In this document: one piece after another, positions 20,888 to 30,335 of the stretch | Layout of the letters: every line of letters begins with the position of its first letter | Position numbering within the stretch: the first letter of the stretch is position 1 | Origin: a candidate division KSB1 bacterium | GTDB taxonomy: Bacteria > Zhuqueibacterota > Zhuqueibacteria > JANLFK01 > Oleimicrobiaceae | Assembly (NCBI GenBank): GCA_024655945.1 | Contig: JANLFK010000014.1 | Coordinates: forward strand, 1-57,185 | DNA: 57,185 nt | Direction: 5' to 3' | Program-made: the position numbers and the translations under genes | The notes under the pieces: model-generated | Told to the model about the DNA's origin: nothing | The model's database searches: none | The model's input: only the letters and a program-made list of their open reading frames with translations

Positions 20888-22792
20888 ATGTGCGGCGGGG
20901 ATGACTACGACGTCGTTGTGGTGGGCGCTGGCCATGCCGGGTGCGAGGCAGCCCTGGCGGCGGCCAGAATGGGGGCGCGCACCCTGTTGGTGACCATGAA
21001 TTTGGCCACCGTCGCACAGATGTCTTGCAACCCGGCCATTGGTGGCTTGGCAAAGGGGCACTTGGTGCGCGAGATCGATGCGTTGGGGGGGCAGATGGCG
21101 CTGATCGCCGACCTCGCAGGGATCCAGTTCCGCATGCTGAACCGCTCCAAGGGGCCGGCGGTCTGGTCGCCACGCGCCCAGGAGGACCGGCAGTACTACT
21201 CCGTGCTGATGAAGCAGGCCCTGGAGGAACAGGCCGGGCTCCGCTTGTTGCAAGCGGAGGTCATCGGACTGCAGGTGGCAGAGGGGGCGGTGCGCGGCGT
21301 GCGCCTCTTCCCCGGAGGAAATGTGGCGGCAAAGGCAGTCCTCCTCGCGCCGGGGACCTTCCTCAATGGCCTCATCCACATCGGACTTTCCTCCTTCCCT
21401 GCGGGGCGCGCTGGCGAGTTTGCGGCCGCCGCCCTCACCGATGAGTTGCGCAGACTAGGCTTCCGCATTGGCAGGCTCAAGACGGGCACCCCACCCCGCG
21501 TGGACGGCCGCACTGTCGACTGGGCGAGCATGACCGCACAGCCCGGGGATGCAGACCCGGAGCCGTTCTCCTATCGCCACGACCGTCTGGAAGTTGAACA
21601 GGTCTCCTGCTACCTCACCTGGACCAACCAGAAGACCCACGAGCTGCTGCGGGCTGGTCTGGATCGCTCCCCCCTCTACACAGGGAGAATCGTGGGGGTT
21701 GGGCCGCGCTATTGCCCCTCCATCGAGACCAAGATTGTCCGTTTTTCCGACAAGCCGCGCCACCAGATCTTCTTGGAACCGGAAGGACGGCTGACCAGTG
21801 AGTACTATGTGAACGGTTTCTCCACCAGCTTGCCAGAGGAGGTGCAACGCACGGCGCTCCGTTCAATTCCTGGCCTGGAGAAGGTGGAGGTGACCAGATA
21901 TGGGTATGCCAGCGAGTACGACTACGTGCCTGCAACACAGCTTCACCCCACATTGGAGACGAAGCTCTGTCGGCGCCTGTTCTTGGCAGGCCAGATCAAC
22001 GGCACTTCCGGATATGAGGAAGCGGCTGCGCAGGGACTGGTGGCAGGGGTGAACGCCGTGCTGCTGGCACGCGGCGAGGAGCCCTTCCTCCCTACGAGGG
22101 CCGAGGCTTACATTGGCGTCCTCATCGACGACCTGGTGACCAAGGGCCCGGAGGAGCCCTATCGTATGTTCACCTCTTTGGCGGAGCATCGCCTGGTCCT
22201 GCGCCAGGACAATGCGGATCTGCGCCTCGTGCACTATGCCGAGAGACTGGGCCTGCTGCCGGCGGAGATTCTCCAGGGCACGCGACGCAAGCAGCGGGCC
22301 ATCGAGGAGGCGCTCGCCTTTGTGGCTAAGACCAGGCCGCCGCTGGAGGAGGTGAACCGCATGCTGGAAAAAAAGGGGTTGCCAGCAGCAAGGGCGGCAC
22401 TCTCCCTGGGCGAACTCCTGCGCAGGCCGGAGCTGACCATGGCGGACCTGGCCGGATTGGCGCGGCATGGCGTGCTGGATGCGCCTCGCGATCCCTTCTG
22501 GCGGGCCGTCGCCCGGCAGGTGGAGTTCGAGGTGAAATACGAGGGCTTCATCGCTCGCCAGCGGGAGCAGATTGAGAGGTTCCAGCGCCTGGAGGGTGCG
22601 TTGATTCCCGCCGAGATTGACTATGATGCCCTTAGCGGGCTTTCTGCAGAGGCTCGGGAGAAGCTCAAGCAGGTGCGGCCGCGCTCTCTGGGCCAGGCCT
22701 CGCGCATCCCCGGAGTGCGCCAGGGGGACCTGGCAGTCCTCGTGGTGCACGTGGTCCGTCACGCGCGCGCCGCGGAGGGGTGTTCCACGTGA
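20888..22792 (+). CDS. mnmG: tRNA uridine 5-carboxymethylaminomethyl modification enzyme MnmG
   Basis: FAD-dependent partner of MnmE. The 634-residue product opens with the dinucleotide-binding motif VVVVGAGHAGCEAA and carries the signature 'SCNPAIGGLAKGHL' plus the later 'GQINGTSGYEEAAAQG'. The ATG at 20888 is chosen because it places the FAD fold at the usual distance from the N terminus; the in-frame start at 20837 would overlap mnmE and read through the parS site. The stop codon (22790-22792) lies inside the second parS-like site. Confidence 0.95.
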   Translation: MCGGDDYDVVVVGAGHAGCEAALAAARMGARTLLVTMNLATVAQMSCNPAIGGLAKGHLVREIDALGGQMALIADLAGIQFRMLNRSKGPAVWSPRAQEDRQYYSVLMKQALEEQAGLRLLQAEVIGLQVAEGAVRGVRLFPGGNVAAKAVLLAPGTFLNGLIHIGLSSFPAGRAGEFAAAALTDELRRLGFRIGRLKTGTPPRVDGRTVDWASMTAQPGDADPEPFSYRHDRLEVEQVSCYLTWTNQKTHELLRAGLDRSPLYTGRIVGVGPRYCPSIETKIVRFSDKPRHQIFLEPEGRLTSEYYVNGFSTSLPEEVQRTALRSIPGLEKVEVTRYGYASEYDYVPATQLHPTLETKLCRRLFLAGQINGTSGYEEAAAQGLVAGVNAVLLARGEEPFLPTRAEAYIGVLIDDLVTKGPEEPYRMFTSLAEHRLVLRQDNADLRLVHYAERLGLLPAEILQGTRRKQRAIEEALAFVAKTRPPLEEVNRMLEKKGLPAARAALSLGELLRRPELTMADLAGLARHGVLDAPRDPFWRAVARQVEFEVKYEGFIARQREQIERFQRLEGALIPAEIDYDALSGLSAEAREKLKQVRPRSLGQASRIPGVRQGDLAVLVVHVVRHARAAEGCST

Positions 22793-23335
22793 AACACTCG
22801 GCAGCCCGGGCCAAGACGGGTACGCACATAGATGCGCAGCTTAGCGCCCTCGGGGCCTATGCGCGCCTGCTCTTGGCCTGGAACCGCCGCGTCAACCTCA
22901 CCGCTGGCGGAGATGAGCCTCTCCTCGTCTCCCGGCACATTGTCGAGTCGCTGGCCTTCCTGACCACTGTGGAAATCGACCAGGGCGCCCTGCTGCTGGC
23001 CATGGGCAGTAGTGGCGGCCTACCCGGCATTCCCATGAAGATCGTGCGCCCGCGCCGAATCGCTGGCAGAGTTGGCCGATTGGCGGCACAGGTTCGACGT
23101 CGTGGTGGCGCGCGCCGTGGCCAGGCTGTCGCTGCTGTGGCGGTGGGCCTGGCCGCTGTTGGGCGTGCAGGGAATGCTCATCACCCTCAAAGGAGGCGAC
23201 GTCGCCAGCGAGGTGCGCGCCCTGGCCGCCAGTGACCCAGTCGCGACCGTGCGGCTGAGCGCCCCACCGGCCTGTCTTATTGACCCCAGCAAGGGGCGAG
23301 TGATCATCACCGTACGAAGAGGTGCCCAGAGGTGA
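22780..23335 (+). pseudogene. rsmG: Decayed 16S rRNA (guanine527-N7)-methyltransferase RsmG
   Basis: Intact RsmG (GidB) methylates G527 of 16S rRNA. Here the coding sequence is split. The first frame (GTG at 22780) is RsmG-like to 'GLPGIPMKIVRP' near 23052, then becomes nonsense and stops at 23235. The rest resumes in the +1 frame as 'ARAESLAEL...RFDVVVARAVARL' and ends at 23335. About 25-30 residues that should lie between the halves, including the second SAM-binding segment, are missing. SAM motif I is also altered: 'AMGSSGGLPG' where family members have D-x-G-S-G-x-G-x-P-G, losing the Asp and a Gly. The position after mnmG is canonical, and a 4-bp GTGA overlap with murQ survives. A catalytically dead gene is likely. 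Confidence 0.8.
22781..22796. promoter_or_regulatory. parS: parS-like site, right copy
   Basis: TGTTCCACGTGAAACA is the exact reverse complement of the left site and overlaps the mnmG stop codon and the first codons of rsmG (read as 'VFHVKH'). Location at the mnmG-rsmG junction is common for parS. Confidence 0.88.
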
Positions 23336-24258
23336 AGAGACGACCGAAGGACAACGTGTTTGCGGAGATCCAGAATCTCATCACCGAGGCGCGCAATCCG
23401 GCCACCATGGATATCGATTCCAAGTCGGTGGAAGAGATTTTGCGCCTCATCAACGCCGAAGACAAGAAGGTGCCGCTGGCGGTGGACAAAGAGATTCCCT
23501 ACATCGCCAAGGCGGTGGAGATTGTGGTGGAGGCCTTTCGCGCGGGCGGCCGCCTTTTCTACATCGGCGCCGGCACGAGCGGCAGGTTAGGGGTCCTGGA
23601 TGCGTCGGAGATCCCGCCGACGTTCGGGGCTCCACCGGAGATGGTGCAAGGGATCATCGCCGGGGGGTACAAGGCCCTGGTGCGGGCCCAGGAGGGCGCC
23701 GAAGACCGCCGGGAGCGAGGCGGCGAGGACCTGCTGCGACGTGGCTTCACCAGCAAGGATGTGGCCTGCGGCATCGCCGCCAGCCGCAGGACCCCCTACG
23801 TCCTGGGCGCCATCGAAAAGGCAAGAGAAGTGGGCGGCAAGACCCTCTACGTCACCTGCACACCGCGCTCTGAGCTAAACTTCCCTGTGGACGTGGCCAT
23901 CTGTCCCGTGGTGGGGCCAGAGGTGGTCATGGGCTCCACGCGCATGAAGGCTGGCACCGCCACCAAGTTGGTGCTGAACATGATCACCACCACCGCCATG
24001 ATCCGGCTCGGCAAGGTGTACGGCAACATGATGGTTGACCTGCAGATGACCTCGCGCAAGCTGGAGGAGCGCTCAAAGCGGACGGTGATGATGGTGACCG
24101 GCGTCAGTTACGACGAGGCGGAAGCGGTGCTGGAAAAGGCCGGTGGGCACGTCAAGACGGCCCTGGTCATGATCCTCGCAGGCGTGGAAGCCGATGAGGC
24201 CCGCCGGCGTCTGGAACGCGCCGCTGGTTTTGTGCGCCAAGCAGTGGCAAGCAAGTGA
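23332..24258 (+). CDS. murQ: N-acetylmuramic acid 6-phosphate etherase
   Basis: Cytoplasmic cell-wall recycling enzyme that cleaves the D-lactyl ether of MurNAc-6-phosphate to give GlcNAc-6-phosphate. The 308-residue product has the SIS-fold signature 'GAGTSGRLGVLDASE' (acidic catalytic region) and the family segment 'GSTRMKAGTATKLVLNM'. The start is GTG, overlapping the rsmG stop by 4 bp. No anhydromuropeptide kinase (anmK) or MurNAc transporter is adjacent, so the source of substrate is not shown by context. Confidence 0.94.
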   Translation: MKRRPKDNVFAEIQNLITEARNPATMDIDSKSVEEILRLINAEDKKVPLAVDKEIPYIAKAVEIVVEAFRAGGRLFYIGAGTSGRLGVLDASEIPPTFGAPPEMVQGIIAGGYKALVRAQEGAEDRRERGGEDLLRRGFTSKDVACGIAASRRTPYVLGAIEKAREVGGKTLYVTCTPRSELNFPVDVAICPVVGPEVVMGSTRMKAGTATKLVLNMITTTAMIRLGKVYGNMMVDLQMTSRKLEERSKRTVMMVTGVSYDEAEAVLEKAGGHVKTALVMILAGVEADEARRRLERAAGFVRQAVASK

Positions 24259-24273
24259 GCGTGGTCTGGGGAA

Positions 24274-27200
24274 TTGACCTCGGATTGGTGCGACATCCTT
24301 AGGGAGCGGCTGCATCTCTCGCCTTCGGTGCGCGAACTGTGGCGCGCACTGGATGGCGGGACGTCACTGCTTTCCGCCAAGGCACCAGGTTCCCTGCGAC
24401 GCGCTCTGGTGGCCGCCTGGCTGCAAGAGAGGCAGCGGCGCGCCCTCTACGTGACCACCGACCCCTTGTCCGCAGAGCAGGCGCGGGATGATTTTGCCAC
24501 TCTGCTGGGAGCAGAGCGCGCGGTGCACTTTCCGGACCCCAGCGAAACACCTCTTGCCTTCCGCTTGCAAAGCCTCAGCCGCCAGAGCGCACAGGTGCGC
24601 TCCCTGGAACTCCTCAGGGGCAGGGACCCCGCCGTGGCAGTCACTACGCTACAGGGGCTGAGCAGCCGTCTCCTGCCTCCGCAGGTAATCGATGAACGAT
24701 GCATCATCTTGCGACAAGGCCAGGAGTACGATTTCGAGACATTCTTGGCTGCGCTGGTGGACCTCGGCTTCGTGCGCGAGACGATGGTGGACAGGGCCGG
24801 CGAGATGAGCGTACGTGGGGGCATCGTGGACATTTTCCCCTATTCGCGCCTTCGCCCGGTGCGTGTCGAATTTTTTGGCAATACCGTCGAGTCCCTGCGG
24901 GAGTTCGACCCAGAGACGCAACGCTCTGTTGCCCGCGTAGAAGAAGTGGCACTCATCCCGCAATTCCCCGTGATTGACAATTCTGTTCATTTGCAGGACA
25001 CCGCGCGCAGCGCAAGTCTGGTTGGATTCGTGCAGCGCGGCGATCTCGTGGTCTTGGAGGACACCCCGGAGCCGAACACGTTCCTTGCCTCAGGGCGAAG
25101 CGTCGGCCTCTGCGAGGGGGCCCAAAGCGGCGGCGACGGCCTCCTTGAGGGCGAGTTCCGTGGCAAAGCTGTGCTCTGGTTTCCACCTGCAGGCGAAGAT
25201 GTAGCTGGGCCAGCGTTGCCCGCAGAGCCCGCGCCACCGATGGCGGGCAAATACGACATCCTGCGCGAATATGTGGCCTCCGTCGCCGTTCGTTGCGGAC
25301 TGCATGCGCTGGCCCCTCCGCTTGTCTGTTTCCTCTGTGACAGCCCTTCGCAAAGGGATAGGGTGGAGGCGCTCTTCGAGGAGGAAGGCGTCGACGGTCT
25401 CCGCGTGGAAGTGGGCGCTCTGCAGAGCGGCTTTGTCCTGTGGGACGCAGGACTGTGTGTGCTCGCCCACCACGAGTTCCATAGCCGGGCGCGTGTACCT
25501 CACCCTGCGCCACGGCCCCGCGAGGGTTTCACCTTTCGCCAGCTCCACGCGCTGCGCCCGGGAGACTATGTCGTGCACGTGGACTATGGCGTGGGCGTGT
25601 ACCAGGGGCTGCGCAAGATCAGCGTCGACGGCAGCGAACGCGAGTGCCTGGAAATCGCCTATCAAGACGACGATAGAGTCTATGTGCCGCTGGAGAGGAT
25701 GGACCGGGTCAGCAAGTACACGCCGCGCGAGGGGGTGGCACCCCGCATCAACCGTCTGGGCACGGCCGAGTGGGAACGCCTGAAAGCGCGGGCCAAACGT
25801 CGTCTGAAGGATATCTCCGCCGAGCTCATCAAGCTCTATGCCGAACGCCGACACACGCCGGGGTTTGCCTTTTCGGCAGACAGCCTCTGGCAGCACGAGC
25901 TTGAGGCCTCTTTTGTCTACGACGAGACCCCCGACCAGCTACAAGCGGTCGCAGATGTCAAGCGGGACATGGAAGCGCCTCGTCCCATGGATCGACTGGT
26001 GTGCGGCGACGTTGGCTTTGGCAAGACCGAAGTGGCAATTCGCGCGGCGTTCAAGGCGGTGAATGACGGCAAACAAGTCGCCGTGCTCGTGCCGACTACC
26101 CTCTTGGCGAGCCAGCATCTTGCCACTTTTCGCGAGCGGCTGGCGCCATTCCCGGTGCGCGTGGAAATGCTTTCCCGCTTCATACCCAAGGGGAAGCAGG
26201 AACGCATCTTGGCGGACCTACGCGCGGGGCGGGTGGACATCATCATCGGGACGCACCGCCTGTTGTCCGCCGACGTGCGCTTTCACGACCTGGGCCTCCT
26301 CATTATCGATGAGGAGCAGCGATTTGGCGTGATGCACAAGGAGCGCCTCAAGGCCTTGCGCACCAATGTGGACGTGCTCACCCTGACCGCGACACCCATC
26401 CCGCGCACCCTGCACATGGCGCTGGTCGGCATCACCGACATGTCGCGGATCGATACCCCTCCCCGTGATCGCCGGCCGATTAGGACGGAGGTAGTGCAAT
26501 TCAGCAAGGAGCTGATTCGCCAGGCCATCCTCCGCGAGCTCGGTAGGGGCGGACAGGTCTTCTTTGTGCACAATCGCGTTCAGTCCATCGGCGCCATGGT
26601 GGAAATGCTCCGGCGCCTGGTGCCAGAGGCGAGTTTTGCGGTGGCCCACGGCCAGATGCCTTCCGCTGCCCTGGAGCGGGTGGTGAACCAGTTCATCGAG
26701 CGCCGCTACGACTGCCTGGTGTCGACCATGATCATCCAAGCCGGCCTGGACATGCCCAATGTCAACACCCTCATTGTCAGTCGCGCCGATCGCTTTGGTC
26801 TGGCACAGCTTTACCAGCTGCGTGGCCGGGTGGGACGCTCTACCCAGCAGGCCTACGCCTACTTCTTGGTTCCCAGCGTGCGCCGGTTGACAAAGGAGGC
26901 CATCAAGCGCCTGCAAGCCATTGAAGAGATAACAGAGCTTGGCTCCGGTTACCAGGTGGCTCTTAAGGACCTGGAAGTGCGCGGGGCGGGAAGCCTGTTC
27001 GGCATCGAGCAGAGCGGTTTCTTGGATGCCCTCGGCTACGACGTCTTCTGCCGGATTCTTGAAGAGGCCGTCCAGGAGGTGATGGCGGAACAGGCTCCCC
27101 GGGAAGAGCCCATTGCGCCAAAGCCGCCCGTCACTCAGATGCGCTTCCGGGGCGACGCCTTCTTGCCGGAAGACTATGTGGCGCAGAGCTCGGAGCGCGT

Positions 27201-27579
27201 GGCCGTGTATCGCCGTCTGGTGGCGGCACCGAGCCTGGCAGAAATCGAGGACATGGAGCGGGAGCTGGTGGACCGCTTCGGCCCTCTCCCCGAACAGGCC
27301 CGCAACTTGCTCGATGCCGTGACGTGCAAGATCCTCGGAAACCAGTTGCTGATGAGCGAGGTTCAAGTAGACGCGCAGACGCTGCGGGCGACCTTCGTGC
27401 CATCAGTCACCGTAGACAAGCAGGCCGTTGCGCGGGTGGTGTCGAGAGTGGCCGCCAACGAACGTTTCCCTTTCAGGTTCGTGCAAGGCAAGAGCAAAAG
27501 GGACCTCTCGCTGCTGGTTGAGCTCCCGGGCGAAGGGGGTCTGAAGGCGGCGAAAGAGTTCTTGCAAAGCATGTTGTGA
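24274..27579 (+). CDS. mfd: Transcription-repair coupling factor Mfd
   Basis: ATP-dependent translocase that removes stalled RNA polymerase and recruits UvrA. The 1101-residue product has the UvrB-homology region, the RNA-polymerase-interacting domain starting near 'GDYVVHVDYGVGVYQGL', superfamily 2 helicase motifs (GDVGFGKTEVA; DEEQRFG; TATPIPRTL; QLRGRVGRS) and the C-terminal TRCF domain. The start codon appears to be TTG at 24274 with GGGGAA just upstream, 15 bp after murQ. Length is slightly below the 1150 or so typical of E. coli. Confidence 0.95.
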   Translation: MTSDWCDILRERLHLSPSVRELWRALDGGTSLLSAKAPGSLRRALVAAWLQERQRRALYVTTDPLSAEQARDDFATLLGAERAVHFPDPSETPLAFRLQSLSRQSAQVRSLELLRGRDPAVAVTTLQGLSSRLLPPQVIDERCIILRQGQEYDFETFLAALVDLGFVRETMVDRAGEMSVRGGIVDIFPYSRLRPVRVEFFGNTVESLREFDPETQRSVARVEEVALIPQFPVIDNSVHLQDTARSASLVGFVQRGDLVVLEDTPEPNTFLASGRSVGLCEGAQSGGDGLLEGEFRGKAVLWFPPAGEDVAGPALPAEPAPPMAGKYDILREYVASVAVRCGLHALAPPLVCFLCDSPSQRDRVEALFEEEGVDGLRVEVGALQSGFVLWDAGLCVLAHHEFHSRARVPHPAPRPREGFTFRQLHALRPGDYVVHVDYGVGVYQGLRKISVDGSERECLEIAYQDDDRVYVPLERMDRVSKYTPREGVAPRINRLGTAEWERLKARAKRRLKDISAELIKLYAERRHTPGFAFSADSLWQHELEASFVYDETPDQLQAVADVKRDMEAPRPMDRLVCGDVGFGKTEVAIRAAFKAVNDGKQVAVLVPTTLLASQHLATFRERLAPFPVRVEMLSRFIPKGKQERILADLRAGRVDIIIGTHRLLSADVRFHDLGLLIIDEEQRFGVMHKERLKALRTNVDVLTLTATPIPRTLHMALVGITDMSRIDTPPRDRRPIRTEVVQFSKELIRQAILRELGRGGQVFFVHNRVQSIGAMVEMLRRLVPEASFAVAHGQMPSAALERVVNQFIERRYDCLVSTMIIQAGLDMPNVNTLIVSRADRFGLAQLYQLRGRVGRSTQQAYAYFLVPSVRRLTKEAIKRLQAIEEITELGSGYQVALKDLEVRGAGSLFGIEQSGFLDALGYDVFCRILEEAVQEVMAEQAPREEPIAPKPPVTQMRFRGDAFLPEDYVAQSSERVAVYRRLVAAPSLAEIEDMERELVDRFGPLPEQARNLLDAVTCKILGNQLLMSEVQVDAQTLRATFVPSVTVDKQAVARVVSRVAANERFPFRFVQGKSKRDLSLLVELPGEGGLKAAKEFLQSML

Positions 27580-27590
27580 GTTCCTATATT
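27562..27590 (+). promoter_or_regulatory. Candidate promoter of the parvulin operon
   Basis: TTGCAA (27562-27567), 17-bp spacer, TATATT (27585-27590), straddling the mfd stop codon. It is a 4/6 and 5/6 match. It would place the start about 43 nt before the first isomerase gene and let it be expressed independently of mfd. Confidence 0.5.
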
Positions 27591-27639
27591 AAAGCAAGCC
27601 ATGAGTTCCAGAGCGGACAGGGTAGCAAAGGAGCGCGAG

Positions 27640-29391
27640 ATGAGCAGACGTGCGGCGTTGCTAACGTTTGTTTTTGCAGTGCTTGTGTTGGCAGGGTGTG
27701 CGCGCCAATCCGACCCCATCGTGGCAAGGGTAGGAAACCGCGTCATAAGGCTCTCCGATTTCGAGCAAGACTTCTCCAGAAATAGGACGCCTAACTACAT
27801 AAAAACCACGACTTTCAAAGAGCGTAAAGATCACCTCATGTCCATGGTCGAGCGCACCCTCAAGATCGCCGATGCCTACTCGCGGCGGTACGACAGGCTG
27901 CCGGAGCTGGTGCAGCCGGTGGAGCGCGAGATGGAGCAGCGCCTGTTCTCCTCGTACGTGGAGAAGAAGGTGGTCGACCGCTTGGTCACCGAGAAGGAGC
28001 TGCTGGATTACTGGCGAAAGAGCAGCGTGCAGCTGAGGATCCGCCACATCCTCTTGGTGGTGCCGCGCGAGGCCGACGAGGGCAAGGAAGCCGAGGTGAG
28101 AAAGCGGGCCTGGGAACTGCGGGAGCGCATAGCCAAAGGCGAGAGCTTTTTCGACGTGGCACGCAACTACTCGCAGGACCACATGAGCAGTACCAAGGGT
28201 GGGGACCTCGGATTCATCCGCTGGGGCGAAGGCGGCTACGATGAGGCGTTCTTCGAGGCGGCTTTTGCGCTGAAGCAAGGGGAGCTTTCCACGCCCGTTC
28301 GCACGAGCAGGGGCTATCACATTCTGCGCGTGGAGGACAAACAGATTTCCGGCCTCGGCGAATATGAGCAGGCGAAAGACAGGATCAAGCAGCAGCTCCT
28401 CAAGGGCAAGCAGTCGGAGCTGGAAAAGGAGTACTACCGCCTGGCCGGAGAGCTTGAGAGGAAGTACAAGGTGCAGTACGACTCCACCGCCATGGTGGCC
28501 TTTGTGGCGAGGCTCGCTGCGGTAGCAGCCGATACCGGCGCAAAGAGGGTGGGGCAGGAGCAGGACGTTGAGCGCGACCAGTTCTACGGTCTCTTGCCGG
28601 CAGATCACAAAATGGCCCTGGCCGGCTACGCGGGTGGCAGCGTGACCGTGGGCGATATGGTGAACGCCTTGCGCCGCTACCCGGCACGCCGGCAACCTCG
28701 CCTGAGCACGGTGGAGATTGTTAAGGACTGGACATCGCGCTTGCTTTGGCGGGACCTGATGCTCAAAGAGGCCAGGCGGGAGAGGTATCACCTCGAGGCG
28801 GAGATGAAGCGCGCCCGACAGCAGCTCCTGGAAAGGGCCATGTTGCAGCGCATCACCGACGACATGGTGCGCAAGCGCATGAACCTCACCGAGGAGGCCG
28901 CCAAGGCCTACTTCGACAGCCACCAGGGCGACTACAAGAATCCGGCGCGGGCCAAGGTGCAAGAGATCTTCGTGTCTGACCGCAAGCAGGCCGAGCAGCT
29001 GTTGCGCCGTATTCGCGCGGGGGAGAGTTTCTCGCGGCTCGCGCGCCAATATACTGAGCGCACCAACGTGCGCAATCAGGATGGTCTGCTCGGCTATATC
29101 TCCGCCCGCCAGTACGGCAATGTGGGACAGGCCGCCCTCCAGATGAGCGTTGGGCAGGTGTCGGATATCATCCCCATGGGGGCAAAGTTCTCCATCATCA
29201 AAGTACTGGACCGCGAGGAAGAGTCGCCCAAATCGTACGAAGAAGCCAAGTATGACGTGCAGCGCGACCTCCGCCGTCAGGAGGAAGAACGTTTGAAGAA
29301 CAAGTGGTTGGAGGGACTGCGCAAGCGCTTCCGCGTCACGGTGTACGATGAGGCGCTGAGGAAGGCGTTCGCAAACCTATTCGAGGAATGA
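27640..29391 (+). CDS. Parvulin-type peptidyl-prolyl isomerase lipoprotein with two PPIC-like domains
   Basis: Predicted periplasmic, lipid-anchored folding factor. The signal peptide ends in the lipobox LAGC (Cys at about residue 19). A SurA-like helical N-terminal part is followed by a clear parvulin domain ('RIRHILLVV' to 'SRGYHILRVED', about residues 128-233) and, near the C terminus, a second, less conserved one ('AKVQEIFV' to 'IIKVLDREEE', about 437-527). The ATG at 27640 is chosen because AAAGGAG lies 6 nt upstream and it opens directly on the signal peptide; the in-frame ATG at 27601 does not. At 583 residues it recalls PrsA/SurA/PpiD-type chaperones. The next gene overlaps by 4 bp. 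Confidence 0.85.
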   Translation: MSRRAALLTFVFAVLVLAGCARQSDPIVARVGNRVIRLSDFEQDFSRNRTPNYIKTTTFKERKDHLMSMVERTLKIADAYSRRYDRLPELVQPVEREMEQRLFSSYVEKKVVDRLVTEKELLDYWRKSSVQLRIRHILLVVPREADEGKEAEVRKRAWELRERIAKGESFFDVARNYSQDHMSSTKGGDLGFIRWGEGGYDEAFFEAAFALKQGELSTPVRTSRGYHILRVEDKQISGLGEYEQAKDRIKQQLLKGKQSELEKEYYRLAGELERKYKVQYDSTAMVAFVARLAAVAADTGAKRVGQEQDVERDQFYGLLPADHKMALAGYAGGSVTVGDMVNALRRYPARRQPRLSTVEIVKDWTSRLLWRDLMLKEARRERYHLEAEMKRARQQLLERAMLQRITDDMVRKRMNLTEEAAKAYFDSHQGDYKNPARAKVQEIFVSDRKQAEQLLRRIRAGESFSRLARQYTERTNVRNQDGLLGYISARQYGNVGQAALQMSVGQVSDIIPMGAKFSIIKVLDREEESPKSYEEAKYDVQRDLRRQEEERLKNKWLEGLRKRFRVTVYDEALRKAFANLFEE

Positions 29392-30284
29392 CTCGCGTGC
29401 AACCCCTGGACGGCACGGTGCTCCGCAGAATGGCGGCACCCCTCTTGGTGATCTGCCTGATCCTACCTTGGATCGGGTGTGGACCAGGGCGCTCAGGCGA
29501 CCAACGCGTGGTCGCACGAGTGGGGAGCGCAGTGTTGCGCATCGCCGACGTGCAAGCCGCCTTTCCTGACAATCCTCGCCTGGGCATCTCCGAGGCTCAA
29601 GTGCGTTCCTATGTCCAGCGGTGGATCAACACAGAGCTGCTGGCGCAAGAGGCCAAGCGGCGAGGTCTGGATCGCCGCCCAAAGGTGAGACGGCAACTTG
29701 CCGACCTGCGCCGGGAAGTGCTGGCCACTGCCTTGGTGGAGAGCGAGACGGCAGAGGGGGTCACCCCCACCAGCGAAGAGCTGCGCGCCCGCTATGAGAA
29801 GGACGCTGAGGCTTTCCGCCGCTCAGAGGATGAGTATCTGCTGCAGGAGATCCTAGTTCCCAGCTGGCAACAGGCTACTGAGCTGCGCACGCGCATTCTG
29901 AACGGGGAGAGCTTCGAAGCCTTGGCGGAACAGAACTCGCAGGCATCGTCGGCGCGCGCAGGCGGCAGCACCGGCTATCTGCGGCGGGCACAGATGGCAC
30001 CGGAAATCGCCCAGCAGGTCCCACGCGCACCCCTGGGAAAAGTGCTTTCCCCGCTAAAGACCGAGGCAGGATACTATCTCGTCAAGGTGGTGGACGTCAA
30101 GCCCGCAGGGAGCTTGCGCGAATTCGCAGAGGTGGAAGGTCTCCTTCGCGAGCGGGTGTTGGTGGAGAAGATGCGCGAGCGTCAGCGGGAGTTGGTGAAA
30201 CGGCTGCGCGCACGCCAGACGGTGTATGTGGACTTTGCCACCCTAGCACAGGTGCTGGCTGACTCCAGCCGAGGCATACAGTGA
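29388..30284 (+). CDS. Second parvulin-like lipoprotein (peptidyl-prolyl isomerase)
   Basis: 298 residues with a lipoprotein signal peptide (lipobox-like WIGC near residue 31), a SurA/PrsA-like N-terminal helical region, and one parvulin domain at about residues 143-235 ('LLQEILVP' to 'AGYYLVKVVDV'). The domain lacks the usual 'RHIL' His and may be a chaperone without isomerase activity. It starts with ATGA overlapping the previous stop, so translation is coupled. It is probably part of one outer-membrane-protein folding unit with its two neighbours. Confidence 0.8.
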   Translation: MTRVQPLDGTVLRRMAAPLLVICLILPWIGCGPGRSGDQRVVARVGSAVLRIADVQAAFPDNPRLGISEAQVRSYVQRWINTELLAQEAKRRGLDRRPKVRRQLADLRREVLATALVESETAEGVTPTSEELRARYEKDAEAFRRSEDEYLLQEILVPSWQQATELRTRILNGESFEALAEQNSQASSARAGGSTGYLRRAQMAPEIAQQVPRAPLGKVLSPLKTEAGYYLVKVVDVKPAGSLREFAEVEGLLRERVLVEKMRERQRELVKRLRARQTVYVDFATLAQVLADSSRGIQ

Positions 30285-30335
30285 TGCCGCCGGATCCCTT
30301 TGCCCAAAAGGTTGCTAATCATTGCGGAGCAGCGC

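Noticed and set aside
22750-22765. A third parS site around GTGCACGTGGTCC
   Set aside because: It shares only the CACGTG core; the outer bases do not fit TGTTNCACGTGNAACA.
22780-23235. A 151-aa complete RsmG
   Set aside because: The last 60 residues are Arg/Gly-rich nonsense produced by the frame change; the real C-terminal part lies in another frame.
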